Positions 21,615-31,714 of a stretch of DNA of 64,000 bases are shown in pieces (within the stretch, counting starts at the first letter, position 1; each line of letters opens with the position of its first letter). The DNA is from Plantago ovata (lineage: Eukaryota; Streptophyta; Magnoliopsida; Lamiales; Plantaginaceae). The stretch covers positions 93,194,365 through 93,258,364 of the forward strand of contig CM051455.1 of NCBI GenBank assembly GCA_028274465.1, in the 5' to 3' direction. A program made the position numbers and the translations under genes. The notes under the pieces are model-generated. The model made no database searches and was not told the DNA's origin. It was given only the letters and a program-made list of their open reading frames with translations.

Positions 21615-22935
21615 TTATGCAACTCGTTGCACAGTTTGATTGACAACGGGTTCTATCGGTGTGGTTTCAACTGTTGATGTAACCACAAGACTCCCACTGA
21701 CTATGACATGCCTAGCAAGTGTCATATCATTACCCTTGTCTGCTTCGAAAGCTCCCACTGAACTTGAGTCCAAATCAGAAGATTTAGAGAACTCATGTTC
21801 GCGCGTGTCAAAGTCTTGAATTTCTTCAAGTTCTATCATGTCATCTAACCTCTCTTCTTCGAGGTATTCTTCTTCTAAAAACTTAACGTTTCTAGATCCT
21901 ATCACCTTGTGATCTTCTGCATGATAGAATTCATAGCCTCTCGTCTAACGAGGATAGCCTATGAAATATACTTTGACACCCTTAGCATCTAACTTATCAG
22001 TGAGCATCAGTTTGACTATCGCAAGACAGCCCCAAGGTCTAAGATAGCCCAGTGAGGGCTTCTTTCCTTTCCATAACTCATAAGGAGTTTTCTCCACTGA
22101 TTTAGATGGTACACGGTTCAGAATGTAGATTGCAGTTTGTAGTGCATATCCCCATAGATGTTTTGGAAGAGCCGAGAATCCAATCATTAATCTCACCATG
22201 TCTAACAGGGTTCGATTCCTCTCTCTCAGACACACCATTTAACTGTGGTGTTCCAGGAGGAGTCCATTGCGATTGAATTCCACTTTCCTTCAAGTAGTCG
22301 ATAAATTCTTTACTAAGGTATTCACCTCATCGATCCAATCGAAGAGTGACTATCCTTAGGTTCAATTCATTCTCGACCTCATTCCTAAACTTCTTGAATT
22401 TCCCAAAGGTCTCGGATTTATCCTTCATAAGATAAATATATCCATACCTTGAGAAATCGTCAGTAAAGATAATGAAGTAAGGATAACCCCCACGCGCATG
22501 GTCTTTAAAAAGTCCACATACATTGGTATGTATGAGCTCTAAGCAGCGAGTGGCACGAACACCTTGTCCAACAAAAGGTTTGTTCGTCATCTTACCCTTA
22601 TCACATGATTCACACGTACCATATGATTCAAAATCAAATGGTTCTAAGTAGTCCAACTTCCTTAGTCTTTGAATCCGTGTTTCATTGATATGGCCTAGCC
22701 AACAATGCCATAGATAAGATGGATTAGTCTTCCTACTTGAAGACGGTTGTTTGTTATGTATTTGAAATAAAGGTAGACTACTTTGCAAAATATATAAACC
22801 ATTCACTAAGCGAGCCTTTCCATAATACTGGTCATTTAATGAAAAATAACAAGTATTAGGAAAAACCCAAATTGTCCAACAATGGAATGGAAATAATATT
22901 TCTGACAATGGATGGAACAAAATAAACGTTATCAA
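21615..22935 (-). pseudogene. Tork-2 integrase region
   Basis: The reading contains the GAG_pre-integrase zinc region (LWHCWLGHINETRIQ...CESCDKGKMTNKPF), the core start (LELIHTNVCG, YFIIFTDDFSRYGYIYLM), the tail motif [13 protein letters not shown], then [20 protein letters not shown] and [16 protein letters not shown]. These are standard landmarks of the copia integrase, which inserts the cDNA in the genome. An acidic linker (21615-21905) leads to RT. It is broken by several breaks. Confidence 0.85.
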
Positions 22936-23032
22936 GTTCTAAACATTGTCCTGAAGGCAAACCTATCTTGCAGCGTCCAACGCGTTTGGCTTCAACTGGA
23001 TTGTTGTTCCCAACATGCAAGTTGATTTCACC

Positions 23033-24035
23033 TTACTTGACTAGTCTGTGTTCAATGGCCCCTTGCACATTATTATAAATGTGCGAGCCACAGGCTGTAT
23101 CTAATACCCAACTATTGGAGTCAAAAGTAGTCATGTTCATTTCAATAACAAACATACCTGAGCTAGAAGTCGGTGGCTTCTTAGCTTGATCTGCCCTCAG
23201 CTTAGGGCAATCTTTCTTCCAATGTCCTTTCTGCTTACAGAAATGACATTCATCTGTGCGTACCGTTCCTCTTCTCTTGAACTTCCTTTTCTGGTTCAGA
23301 CGCTTAGGCTTATCACTCGAAGTGTTAACCTTGGCTCCCGACTTTCCCTTACCCTTAGCACCTTTGTTTCTCGGGTTTCGGTTAGACGGTTGCCCAACAA
23401 ACATGATCGACTTTTCCTTCTTAGGAAGAGTTTGATCATATGTCTTCAGCAGATTATGGAGTTCGGGCAGTGTTACGTCCTTCGCATTCATGGTGGTTAA
23501 CGATGAACTGCGAATACGAACTCGACAATGATTGAAGGACAAAGATCACCATGATTTTATTCTCATCTTGAGAACATGTTCATACATGTTCCCTCCTTCA
23601 TTGAGCTTGCACCTGTGTATCTCTTTGATCAAATCAAATTCAACACTTCTAGTTGTCGTCTCAAAGAGCGACTCAAGATGCTTTAGCATCTCATACGGCA
23701 ACATGCTATCATGTTGTCTCTGCAGCTCATTGCTCATTGCCGCCAGCATAATACACTGCGCGGATCTAGCATCCTCATGATGCTTATCAGACTTTGCCTT
23801 GTTGGCTTGATTCCAAATCAGCAACTTGATAGGCAGTCTGATTCTCGGGACACACGGAATTAGCCTCGTCCAAGACGTACTCAATCCTTTCGTACCTCAG
23901 CACCAAACATATATTCCTGATCCAATCTAGGAAGTTTGGTCCGGTCAAAATTTGCTTCTCTAAGACAGCACGGAGCGAGATTCTCGCCATTTCGGTTTCC
24001 AGGAGAAATAATATAGAACGAAAATAATAAATCAA
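23033..24035 (-). pseudogene. Tork-2 gag and protease start
   Basis: Gag opens at about 23990 with MARISLRAVLEKQILTGPNF, continues through the UBN2-like helical region (AMSNELQRQHDSM, HLESLFETTTRSVEFDLI, GGNMYEHVLKM), then a basic linker rich in K and N, and a CCHC zinc knuckle (CHFCKQKGHWKKDC). The protease start follows (NSWVLDTACGSHI). Spacing fits a copia gag of ordinary length. It is broken by a few breaks. Confidence 0.83.
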
Positions 24036-24558
24036 CTATTGAAATATTATTTCTAAATACAGAGTCAACATAACTAAACAACAAGGTCCTTTAGCTGTTT
24101 AGCTCCCACTATTTTCACATATGCTTGCCCCCACAACAAACATACGGGTAATGTCCAACAAGTTACCGTAGTGGCCAAGATCCAAATCCATACTATGCTA
24201 TACTCCAACGGGGGCTGGTCGCATAGCATAATATGACCGGTACGACTAGTAAGACTATCCAACTGCGTCACGCAACTCTTGGTTGTTAAATCTAATTTAA
24301 CCCGATGCCCTACATATTGTACCTATCGAGGTCGCTAGATACATATGCAGTAAGTCATAACCACTGGCTTACTCTAATCCGACGATTACTGCGAGGCTGT
24401 AAGACGAGGTCGCGAATACAAGAAAACGCAATGAAAGTTCAGAATTAAAGCACCCTATGGAAAGCATCTCAGAAATACATACATATATATATTTCTGTAC
24501 TTATATTGGTTGGGGCTTGTCGCTTGAGGGTTGTTATCAGTCATCTACAAACAAATAA

Positions 24559-24724
24559 GGGCGCCGCCTACCCATCATGAATGAACGGTCTACACGTAAT
24601 GGATGCCGCCTATCCATTCTAGTTCTAAACGCGGTCAAGCACATAATGGGTGCCGCCTACCCATACATAAATATGCGGTCCGACATATAAGAGGGCGCCG
24701 CCTACCCTCGCATGCTTAGCGGTC
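24559..24724 (-). repeat. Four-unit degenerate repeat in Tork-2 leader
   Basis: Units start at 24559, 24601, 24648 and 24693. Each has GGGYGCCGCCTACCC or a variant, then 10-20 variable bases, then CGGTC. Spacing is 42, 47 and 45 bases. GGGT/ACCC arms flank the invariant GCCGCC in the third unit. Confidence 0.85.
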
Positions 24725-25202
24725 GAACGGAATGTAAAATACATGGTATTTAAACATGCATTGTCAAACAATAGCATATAGAGCATATGAAACAAGTAGT
24801 AGCCTATGTGGATGACAAATGACTTCATAATTTCATTATGAAAATTATAATCCCATAATTATAATCTCTATGAAATAATTGAAAATTTGGACTAGATTGA
24901 AAAATCAAAAATTCTATTGACCAAGTAGCAATTTTTGAAATCCCGAAGGACTTATTGTAATTTTTGAAACCTTGGAGGTGTTAAATCTAAAATTCAAAGT
25001 AGAAGGACTAATTTGCAATAAACAATAAATTGATAAATTACAAATAAGCCCTTTAACTTTATACTAATTAAATTTAACCCCTCTAGTTTAAAACAATTAC
25101 AATTAAATCATATTTATATTCCAAATATAAAATTCAATCCTCAAAATTTTCAAAATTCGATTTTGGGTCTAACCCGAAAAAAAAATATATATATTAAAAT
25201 AT

Positions 25203-25305
25203 GGGACGGGACCTAATCCCGTCCCCTACCGGGCCTGCGGCCGCGGGCGTCGTGCGCCTGCTTCCGCAGGCGCGGGCTGCCGCAGGCGTCACGCAGGCGG
25301 CCCGG
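25203..25305 (-). other. GC-rich stem-loop cluster in Tork-2 leader
   Basis: A perfect 9-bp stem with 5-base loop (gggacggga-cctaa-tcccgtccc, 25203-25225) is next to a larger structure closed by ccgggcc (25229-25235) and ggcccgg (25299-25305). Inside that is a perfect 8-bp stem gcgcctgc-ttcc-gcaggcgc (25254-25273). The block stands in very AT-rich surroundings, about 165 bases downstream of the primer site. Confidence 0.8.
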
Positions 25306-25467
25306 TCAATATATATTTCTAAAAATTTTTTTTTTTTTTTTGAATAATATAAATTCTAAATTTATATAAAAACAAAATTTTTGAAAATCGAATTAATCAT
25401 AGAATCAATTGCATCCACATATCTACAAAATCATACAATATATATACGTATATACGTAATCAATTAA

Positions 25468-25483
25468 CCTGGCTCCGATACCA
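25468..25483 (-). other. Primer-binding site of Tork-2
   Basis: On the minus strand TGGTATCGGAGCCAGG lies next to the LTR end. It matches the initiator tRNA-Met complement with one difference. Confidence 0.85.
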
Positions 25484-25484
25484 C

Positions 25485-27201
25485 TGTAAAAAAATATGGT
25501 CAGAGTTACCCCTAGGGTACGCAGCGGATTTCAAATTTTCTTAACATACAGGTTAATTGATTATGCATATGTCGTATATATATAAACACGTCAATTAGAA
25601 GACTAACCTTACTTCAAAGCAGCTTCCAAGTCTTCGTAATAATCCGGTGTATCTTCTCCTTCGTCGAAGTCGAAGATATCTGCAATACTTTGATTATCTG
25701 CAAGACAATAAAGTTAGTTTCCAGCTCCTAGAACCTCAACCTTGGTATCCACGGATGAACAGCCTATCGGAAGAATGCTAGGATATCTTTGTGTGACCAA
25801 GAAGATGGGGCGCGATTCCTCCGGCAGGTGGCGCGCGCGTGGGCTTATAGAGGAGGGGAGAGCTTTTATTTTCTCTAAGAAAACTGGGTAGAATAATTCT
25901 CTAAGAATTGATTCTTACTGAAATCTAAAAACTCTCTAATAGTCTACTATATATAGTAGTCTAATAGAAGCCTAAAGCATAAGCAATTAGACTTCGTAAA
26001 GGAATAAGAATCTAATTCTTATCGCACTAGGAAACCATTCAAGTCTAGATTCATTCCCATCAAATTAAAACTCAATCAGGAAATCTAACTTATCCTTGGA
26101 CTTCTAATAGAGGAGGAGTCGAACTCCTTCCCCTATCCACTTGTGCGCGCGCGCGCCTTCCTACGGAGATAGTGGGTCCCAATTTTTGGGACCCACTTAT
26201 AGTTCTAAGGCAATTCAAACTCCAAGTAGATTTTGCCCAAGTGCATATGTTAATTCTAAATTAACATATCCTTTCTAATCAAACCTATTATATTGCCAAA
26301 ATATAATCTTTAATTGTATTTACATAAAATACAATTAATTAGCCAATTCAATTAATAATGCCAAATCATAATTGAGCCACAAAATAATTACCAATTAATT
26401 CAAATTAATTGCGTTCCATCTTCAGGATATTCTAAATAAGGCTGAATCACCACAAGGTGTGACCCATAGGGGCCTCACGTATTAGCAAGTCCGAGACTAG
26501 GCAAAATGGAATTCCTAGACGGTTCCATTGCATATTAAACATGAGGACGTTTGAGAGGTTTCTCAAAGCTAACCCTTTCGTTGCGAAAGCTGTTGCGCTC
26601 AACGCGGCGATGGTAACGTCCCTTCATCTGACTGCTTGAATGTATCTAGGATCGTGAAGTGTCCTATCCCATAATACATCCACGGGCGTCTTCAGAGTTG
26701 CATGGTGAATCCATATCTATTATGACCATCAGAATATATTGAATACGCTGCCAGCGACTTTACCATCACAACTAGGAACACTAATGAGCAGTGCTCTCCG
26801 GGCTACACTTGAGAGATGAATCCGTCACAGAATCACTTATCATCCCCATTTGTATTTAGCCATAATCTAGGATCGTGTCTTAGTTAACTGCTTAGTTAGA
26901 GCTGACATCGACGGGTCACCAGGATATGGGGCAACAATGTGATATAAGTCCTGTAAGTACCAAAGGACGAATAGCATCACTGCGACAACTCACCCGTTTC
27001 CATAGACACTTCGTGTAGAGTTACATCGATGGGAGTGTCCGGTGGTACTTCCATTGTTCGATAAAATTCTTCGAACAACTATGCGCAGTTAGGGGATGTT
27101 TCTCACGATTGTCCACAATCCATCGTGGCCGTGGGATCGGCTCACACGTGCTCCAACAATAAAACCCCGCATACTAGTCGTGTCTGGTTCATTCAGACCC
27201 C
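25485..27201 (-). repeat. 5' LTR of Tork-2, cut by gap
   Basis: It matches the 3' LTR from its TTACA end onward, but with many scattered small indels that grow denser towards 27201, where N begins. The (GC)n tract is at 26146-26158. Confidence 0.85.
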
Positions 27202-27301
27202 NNNNNNNNNNNNNNNNNNNNNNNNNNNNNNNNNNNNNNNNNNNNNNNNNNNNNNNNNNNNNNNNNNNNNNNNNNNNNNNNNNNNNNNNNNNNNNNNNNN
27301 N
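27202..27301. other. Assembly gap, 100 N
   Basis: Exactly 100 N, the usual placeholder for a gap of unknown size. Tork-2 LTR is on the left and Tat-lineage pol on the right. Frames running through it are not evidence of coding. Confidence 0.99.
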
Positions 27302-28337
27302 TTCGTCTTTCCGAGGACTTGCTTGAGAGGTTGCTTGTCACGAACAAAACCAACGTGTGAGCACCAAAGTGGGTTTCACCTCCTTGCAGTAAAACGAGGG
27401 CAAAGGAAGCTCTCGATATCCAGTAACCGCGTTTCAGCCCCGGCAATTACATTTGCTCAAGTAGTAGATGGCAAGTGGTCGTTTCATTGGCGGATCGTCA
27501 CCAAAACCGAGCTGATAGCTTCCCCGGTTGCCTGCTAAGTACAAATAGAGTACTCTCCGTCCAAGGGTTTGTATAATAGAGGAGGAGCGAGTAGGTATTC
27601 TTTCACTTCTCGAAGGCTTCGCGCACTCCTCTTTCACTCGAAGTGGCTGCTCTTCCTCAATACCTTGAAAAAGGTAGATTTTTCCTCGGGCAGACCTTGA
27701 GATGAATCTACTCAATGCAATTGATTTTCCGACCAATTGTTGCACCTCATTGATGACTGAGGTTGGGGAGATCGAGAATGCCTTTATCTTTTCGGGTTGC
27801 TTCTATACCTCTTTCTGTCACCATGTAGCCGAGGAACTTCCCCCCTTTGACTCCAAAGGTACACTTCGCCGGGTTGAGCTTCATGCCATATTTTCTCAAG
27901 ATTGAGAAGCACTTTGCCAGGTAACCTACATGTTGCTCCTCGGTCTTGCTCTTGACGAGCATGTCATCGACATATACTTCCATTGTTTTACCTAGCTCTT
28001 CCTTGAACATCTTGTTAACCAGCCTTTGGTAGGTCGCTCCGGCGTTCTTAAGGCCAAATGGCATCACGTTGAAGCAATACACATTGCCGTTAGCGAAGAA
28101 GGCGGTTTTAGGCACATCATCTTTGGCCATTTTGACTTGGTAGAAGCCCTGGTATGCATCCATGAAACTCAGGAGGGCGCATCCAGCGGTGGAATCAACA
28201 AGCTGGTCGATCCGTGGGAGAGGGTATGGATCCTTCGGGCAAAACTTGTTGAGCCTTGTAAAATTGTTGCACATTCGCCATTTCCCCGGACCCTTCTCCA
28301 CGAGGACGACATTGCATACCCAGTCTGAGTATCTCAC
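27302..28337 (-). pseudogene. Tat-1 reverse transcriptase and RNase H start
   Basis: From 28337 the frame shows RT landmarks in order: WVCNVVLVEKGPGKWRMC, KDPYPLPRIDQLVD, the catalytic FMDAYQGFYQVKM, TAFFANGNVYCFNVMPFGLKNA, and the active site YVDDMLVKS, then KCTFGVKGGKFLGY. Downstream (27745 to about 27434) GKSIALSRFISRSA is the Tat linker into RNase H, with LYLAGN in the RNase H domain. The gap then truncates the region. It overlaps the end of the gag-protease frame by a few bases. It is broken by about two breaks. Confidence 0.83.
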
Positions 28338-31300
28338 TTCTTTGATGTGGCCAGCTTTAAGGAGCCTTTGTACTTCGCTTCTATGATGGCATTATCTTCC
28401 GCACTGAAGTCTCTTCGCTTTTCTCTGATGTGGGTGATCGATGGGTCTACGTTCAGACGGTGAACGGCGACGCGTGGGTCGATCCCCTTCAGGTCCTCGG
28501 TACTCCATGCGAAGATATCATTGTTATCCTTCAAACATTGGATGAGTTTCATCCTGACTTCAGTGGCCATCTCTGTGCCAATTTTTGTGACCTTGTCGGC
28601 ACTTCCTTCGACAATTTGGATTTCTTCTAGGGCTTCTCTTGCTTCAATTTTGTTTTCCTCAAAGAATTTCTTCTTTTTGGAAGAGGGTGGGACTGGTAGA
28701 ATCACCTGATACTCCTCGAGCTCCTTAACAGCTCCTACTAGAGTATCCTTGTCTTTCTTCATGATTGCTTTTCTTCGCCTAAGTGACGGACTTGGCTTTT
28801 TTGATTTTCTCTTCACTCGCCGAACCGTGTAGAAACGATAAGGCGCATTGTGAACCAGGGGTGTCTCCTCGGGTAATTGCCCGGGGTTGGGTTCTCCAAT
28901 GGCAACCCTTGAAGTGAACTTGGCTGACAAGGTGTAGCATTCCCATGCTTCTCGTATGTCTCCTACTTCTTGTCCGATTCCCAAAGGAGTGGGGAATTTT
29001 AGCTTGTTGTGGACTGTGGACACTACGGCTCGGAATTGAGAGAGAGCGGGTCGGCCTAGGACTACGAAATAATCAAATGGCATATCGACCACCACAAAGG
29101 GAACCTGTTGGGTTACCCTTCTAGGAGCGCTACCCATTGACACCGTGAGGTTGATCATTCCGAGCGGCATGATAGGTTGTCCTCCGAATCCTACCAATGC
29201 ACTCCTCACTTCTCTGAGCCCTTCCCTTGGGTTCATGTGCATCCTTTTCAAGGTTCCGGTGAAAATCAAATTTGCCGAGCACCCGGTGTCGACGAGAATT
29301 CTACCCAACTTGTAGGATTGAACATCTAAGGAAACTACAAGTGGGACGCAAGGATCATAGATGTTGCCTCCTCCGGCATGCTTCAGAGGTATCTCGCTAT
29401 CATCGAAAGAGATAACGTTGGTTCCCGATCGCGCGGCTTGAGCATACTTTACATCTCGGACTCTGAGGTTGTCCGCCGTGATCTCCCTTTGATTACGAGT
29501 GTCGCCGCCGGCGGGTCCTCCTGCAATTGTGAGAGTGCGGATGCTTCCATTGACAGGGCGGTTCTCATAATTATTGTAATTATGGATGTCGTCGTCCTGA
29601 GGGTTTCCTTGGTAAGGGTGCTCACTCCCGCTTTGAGGAGGTGGGGGCAGTAGTGCCAGGGGTTCCTCCTTCCGGATGTAGTTAACCAATTGCCCGTTAC
29701 GTTTCATCCTCTCGATTTCGTTCTTGAGCTCGACACACTCATCTGAGGTGTGCCCTTTCCCTTTGTGAAACTTACAAAATTTTTCCGAGCTCTTGTTCCT
29801 TTGGTTTTCCTTAATCGGGGGTGGCCACGAGACGTCTAGCTTCCTCGAGACTATATAGTTCAAGATGTCGGATCTTGGCCTATTCAAGTCTGTGTAGTTG
29901 CTATATCGTCTTGGAGGTGACCTTCTGGGAGGAGACCTCCTATCTCTGAAATCATTTCTTGAGTTGCCCTCCTTGATCAACCCAAATTTTTGCTCTTTCC
30001 TCTGCTTCCCGGGATTTTGGGGGCGAGGAGGGTACTCCTTTTCTTTTTCTTTTTCTTTCCCTTTTTCCTTGGGAAGATTGGTTCTCACGGTGACCGTTCT
30101 TCGGAATTCCTCAGCTTCGAGGAAGTCCTTGCAAACTTTGGCAAGTTGTGCCTCGTTCTCTATACACGATGCTGAGAGCACGTCTTGGAATCTGATGTTG
30201 GTATTGTTACCATACAAGTATTCTTTCCTCTCATTGATCGAGTGATCTTCGACTTGGAGGGCTGCTTCATGAAAGCGATTGATGAAGTCCCTCAAGTCTT
30301 CATTGTTTCTCTGGACAATTTCGGCCAAGTACCTCACCCGTCTCTTGGCGTTCATCACTTTCTCGAAACGCTTAGAAAACTCCTTATAGAGATCTCTATA
30401 TGATTTGATGGATCGGTGAGGGAGGCGCGACCACCATTTCATGGCTTCCCCGGAAAGGTTAGCCGGGAAGAGGAGTGCCTTAGTCCTTGAGTCATGACCG
30501 TAGGCATCCATTTTGGTGCCAAATCTTACCAAGTAGTCCTTCGGACAACTTGTTCCATCATAGCTTTCGAAGGTGGGGAACCCTCTTTCAATTTTGGCTT
30601 GGTGGTTCCTGATCTCATCGCATAAAGGGCTCGGATCTTGGTCTTGCTCTCTCTCTTGGACAGTTCCTCGAAGAGTTTCTATCTGAGCATCAAGTGCGGA
30701 TTTCCTCGCGTTGAGTTCCTCCAGAGTGAGCCTCCTCCCCATGATCGGATCGACCAGGGGGGTTACCTCAGCTACTGTTCTCAACGCTTGATTCTCTTCC
30801 ACTGCTTCTTGTTGGTTCTGAGGAGTTACCTGGTTGGGGGTAACTTGATTGGGGAGAGCGGGTGGTGTAGCGACCACCTGAACTCTATTTTCTTGTTGCG
30901 CCACATTTTGCAATGACGCCCGTATTCTTCTGTCAATCAGGTCTCTCAAGTCATCCGGGGCACCTTGTGGACCTAACCTCGATTGGATTCTTGATGGTCC
31001 AAGTCGAGATTGGATCGGCCTAGTGTTGTCTCTCGAATGTGCTTCATCTTGTGCAACAGGTGCTCTTCCCTGGGATTGACGAGGAGCGACCAGAGTGGCC
31101 CGAGGTTGCTCTTGCACTGGTGCCTGTGCTTCTCCTGGAGCTTGTATCTCGGTATTAACCCTAATAGCCTCATTACCTCCGACATATCCTTGTAGAGTAA
31201 GAAGGAATAGACCGTATTGAGCTTCGCCCATCCCGAAATCTGATGGTCGGACTACACGTCCATCAGGAAGGGTGAAGGTCAATGCGGCTGGTTGAGGAGG

Positions 31301-31627
31301 GTTCACTGCCACGGGAGGTTGGTTAATTGCTACCGGATGAGGCTGCCCCCTAGACTCGGCGTTGTTTGCGACTCTCAAAGCTCCATAGGCGTTTCCTACC
31401 GGGACTCCTTGCGGGTTATTTTCCCCCGATGTCTCATTTTGGGAGTGAGTGACATTAGTAAATGCCCCCTCCGTATAATCCCGGTTCCTTGCAACATTGT
31501 TATTTCTCGGCTCCCTCGGAACACCATCCGTTCCTCCTCCGCGGCCGTTATTAGAGGGACGGCCTCTAGGTCGAGGAGGATTTACGGGTGGTGCATTAGC
31601 AAGACGGTTGCTTCTTCTGGGAGGCAT
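28334..31627 (-). CDS. Tat-1 gag-protease polyprotein, 1097 aa
   Basis: A single long frame from MPPRRSNRLANAPPVN, 67 bases after the primer site. Residues 1-330 are a low-complexity N-terminus rich in P, N, R and Q. Residues about 340-520 form the Retrotrans_gag domain (FPTFESYDGTSCPKDYLVRF, FPANLSGEAMKWWSRLP, VQRNNEDLRDFINRFHEAAL). A basic K/E/R tract follows (540-610). The zinc-binding CKFHKGKGHTSDECVELKNE is near 650. A retropepsin domain follows with catalytic DTG (GRILVDTGCSANLIF, near 790) and flap-like VALVGFGGQ sequence further on. The C-terminal part, ending EKRRDFSAEDN, reads into the start of RT. It looks whole over this span and is the longest open frame in the window. Confidence 0.88.
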   Translation of the reverse strand: MPPRRSNRLANAPPVNPPRPRGRPSNNGRGGGTDGVPREPRNNNVARNRDYTEGAFTNVTHSQNETSGENNPQGVPVGNAYGALRVANNAESRGQPHPVAINQPPVAVNPPQPAALTFTLPDGRVVRPSDFGMGEAQYGLFLLTLQGYVGGNEAIRVNTEIQAPGEAQAPVQEQPRATLVAPRQSQGRAPVAQDEAHSRDNTRPIQSRLGPSRIQSRLGPQGAPDDLRDLIDRRIRASLQNVAQQENRVQVVATPPALPNQVTPNQVTPQNQQEAVEENQALRTVAEVTPLVDPIMGRRLTLEELNARKSALDAQIETLRGTVQEREQDQDPSPLCDEIRNHQAKIERGFPTFESYDGTSCPKDYLVRFGTKMDAYGHDSRTKALLFPANLSGEAMKWWSRLPHRSIKSYRDLYKEFSKRFEKVMNAKRRVRYLAEIVQRNNEDLRDFINRFHEAALQVEDHSINERKEYLYGNNTNIRFQDVLSASCIENEAQLAKVCKDFLEAEEFRRTVTVRTNLPKEKGKEKEKEKEYPPRPQNPGKQRKEQKFGLIKEGNSRNDFRDRRSPPRRSPPRRYSNYTDLNRPRSDILNYIVSRKLDVSWPPPIKENQRNKSSEKFCKFHKGKGHTSDECVELKNEIERMKRNGQLVNYIRKEEPLALLPPPPQSGSEHPYQGNPQDDDIHNYNNYENRPVNGSIRTLTIAGGPAGGDTRNQREITADNLRVRDVKYAQAARSGTNVISFDDSEIPLKHAGGGNIYDPCVPLVVSLDVQSYKLGRILVDTGCSANLIFTGTLKRMHMNPREGLREVRSALVGFGGQPIMPLGMINLTVSMGSAPRRVTQQVPFVVVDMPFDYFVVLGRPALSQFRAVVSTVHNKLKFPTPLGIGQEVGDIREAWECYTLSAKFTSRVAIGEPNPGQLPEETPLVHNAPYRFYTVRRVKRKSKKPSPSLRRRKAIMKKDKDTLVGAVKELEEYQVILPVPPSSKKKKFFEENKIEAREALEEIQIVEGSADKVTKIGTEMATEVRMKLIQCLKDNNDIFAWSTEDLKGIDPRVAVHRLNVDPSITHIREKRRDFSAEDNAIIEAKYKGSLKLATSKK

Positions 31628-31694
31628 ATTCGTGATGTGTCACGAGGAGGAAAGTGGCTCGACCAGTAGGGCAAAGAATGACCTTTCGTGTCGT

Positions 31695-31712
31695 TTCCCA
31701 CAGACGGCGCCA
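31695..31712 (-). other. Primer-binding site of Tat-1
   Basis: On the minus strand TGGCGCCGTCTGTGGGAA begins two bases after the LTR. The TGGCGCC start shows a tRNA ending in GGCGCCA; I did not assign the tRNA. Confidence 0.8.
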
Positions 31713-31714
31713 AA

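Larger units (their letters stand above)
24036..25467 (-). other. Tork-2 5' leader
   Basis: About 1.4 kb lies between primer site and gag with no convincing ORF. It is AT-rich (24820-25200 and 25310-25460) and interrupted by a fourfold GGGNGCCGCCTACCC repeat (24559-24724) and a GC-rich structured block (25203-25305). Such long leaders usually hold packaging and translation signals. Confidence 0.75.
17717..27201 (-). mobile_element. Tork/Angela-like Ty1/copia element Tork-2, nearly full length
   Basis: On the minus strand the order is 5' LTR (25485 to the gap), primer site, a 1.4-kb leader, gag, protease, integrase, RT, RNase H, polypurine tract, 3' LTR (17717-19822). Integrase lies before RT, the Ty1/copia order. 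Motifs place it near the Tork/Angela group: [13 protein letters not shown] in integrase and SIYRLKQASRSWNIRFDE in RT. It is broken by several breaks, and its 5' LTR runs into the N gap. It sits inside Tork-1. Confidence 0.85.

Noticed and set aside
27096-27538. ORFs running through the N gap (also 47992-48237)
   Set aside because: N bases are translated as unknown residues; these frames have no support.
29378-30403. Plus-strand ORFs opposite the Tat-1 gag-protease
   Set aside because: They are shadows of a long minus-strand frame with clear gag and protease motifs.
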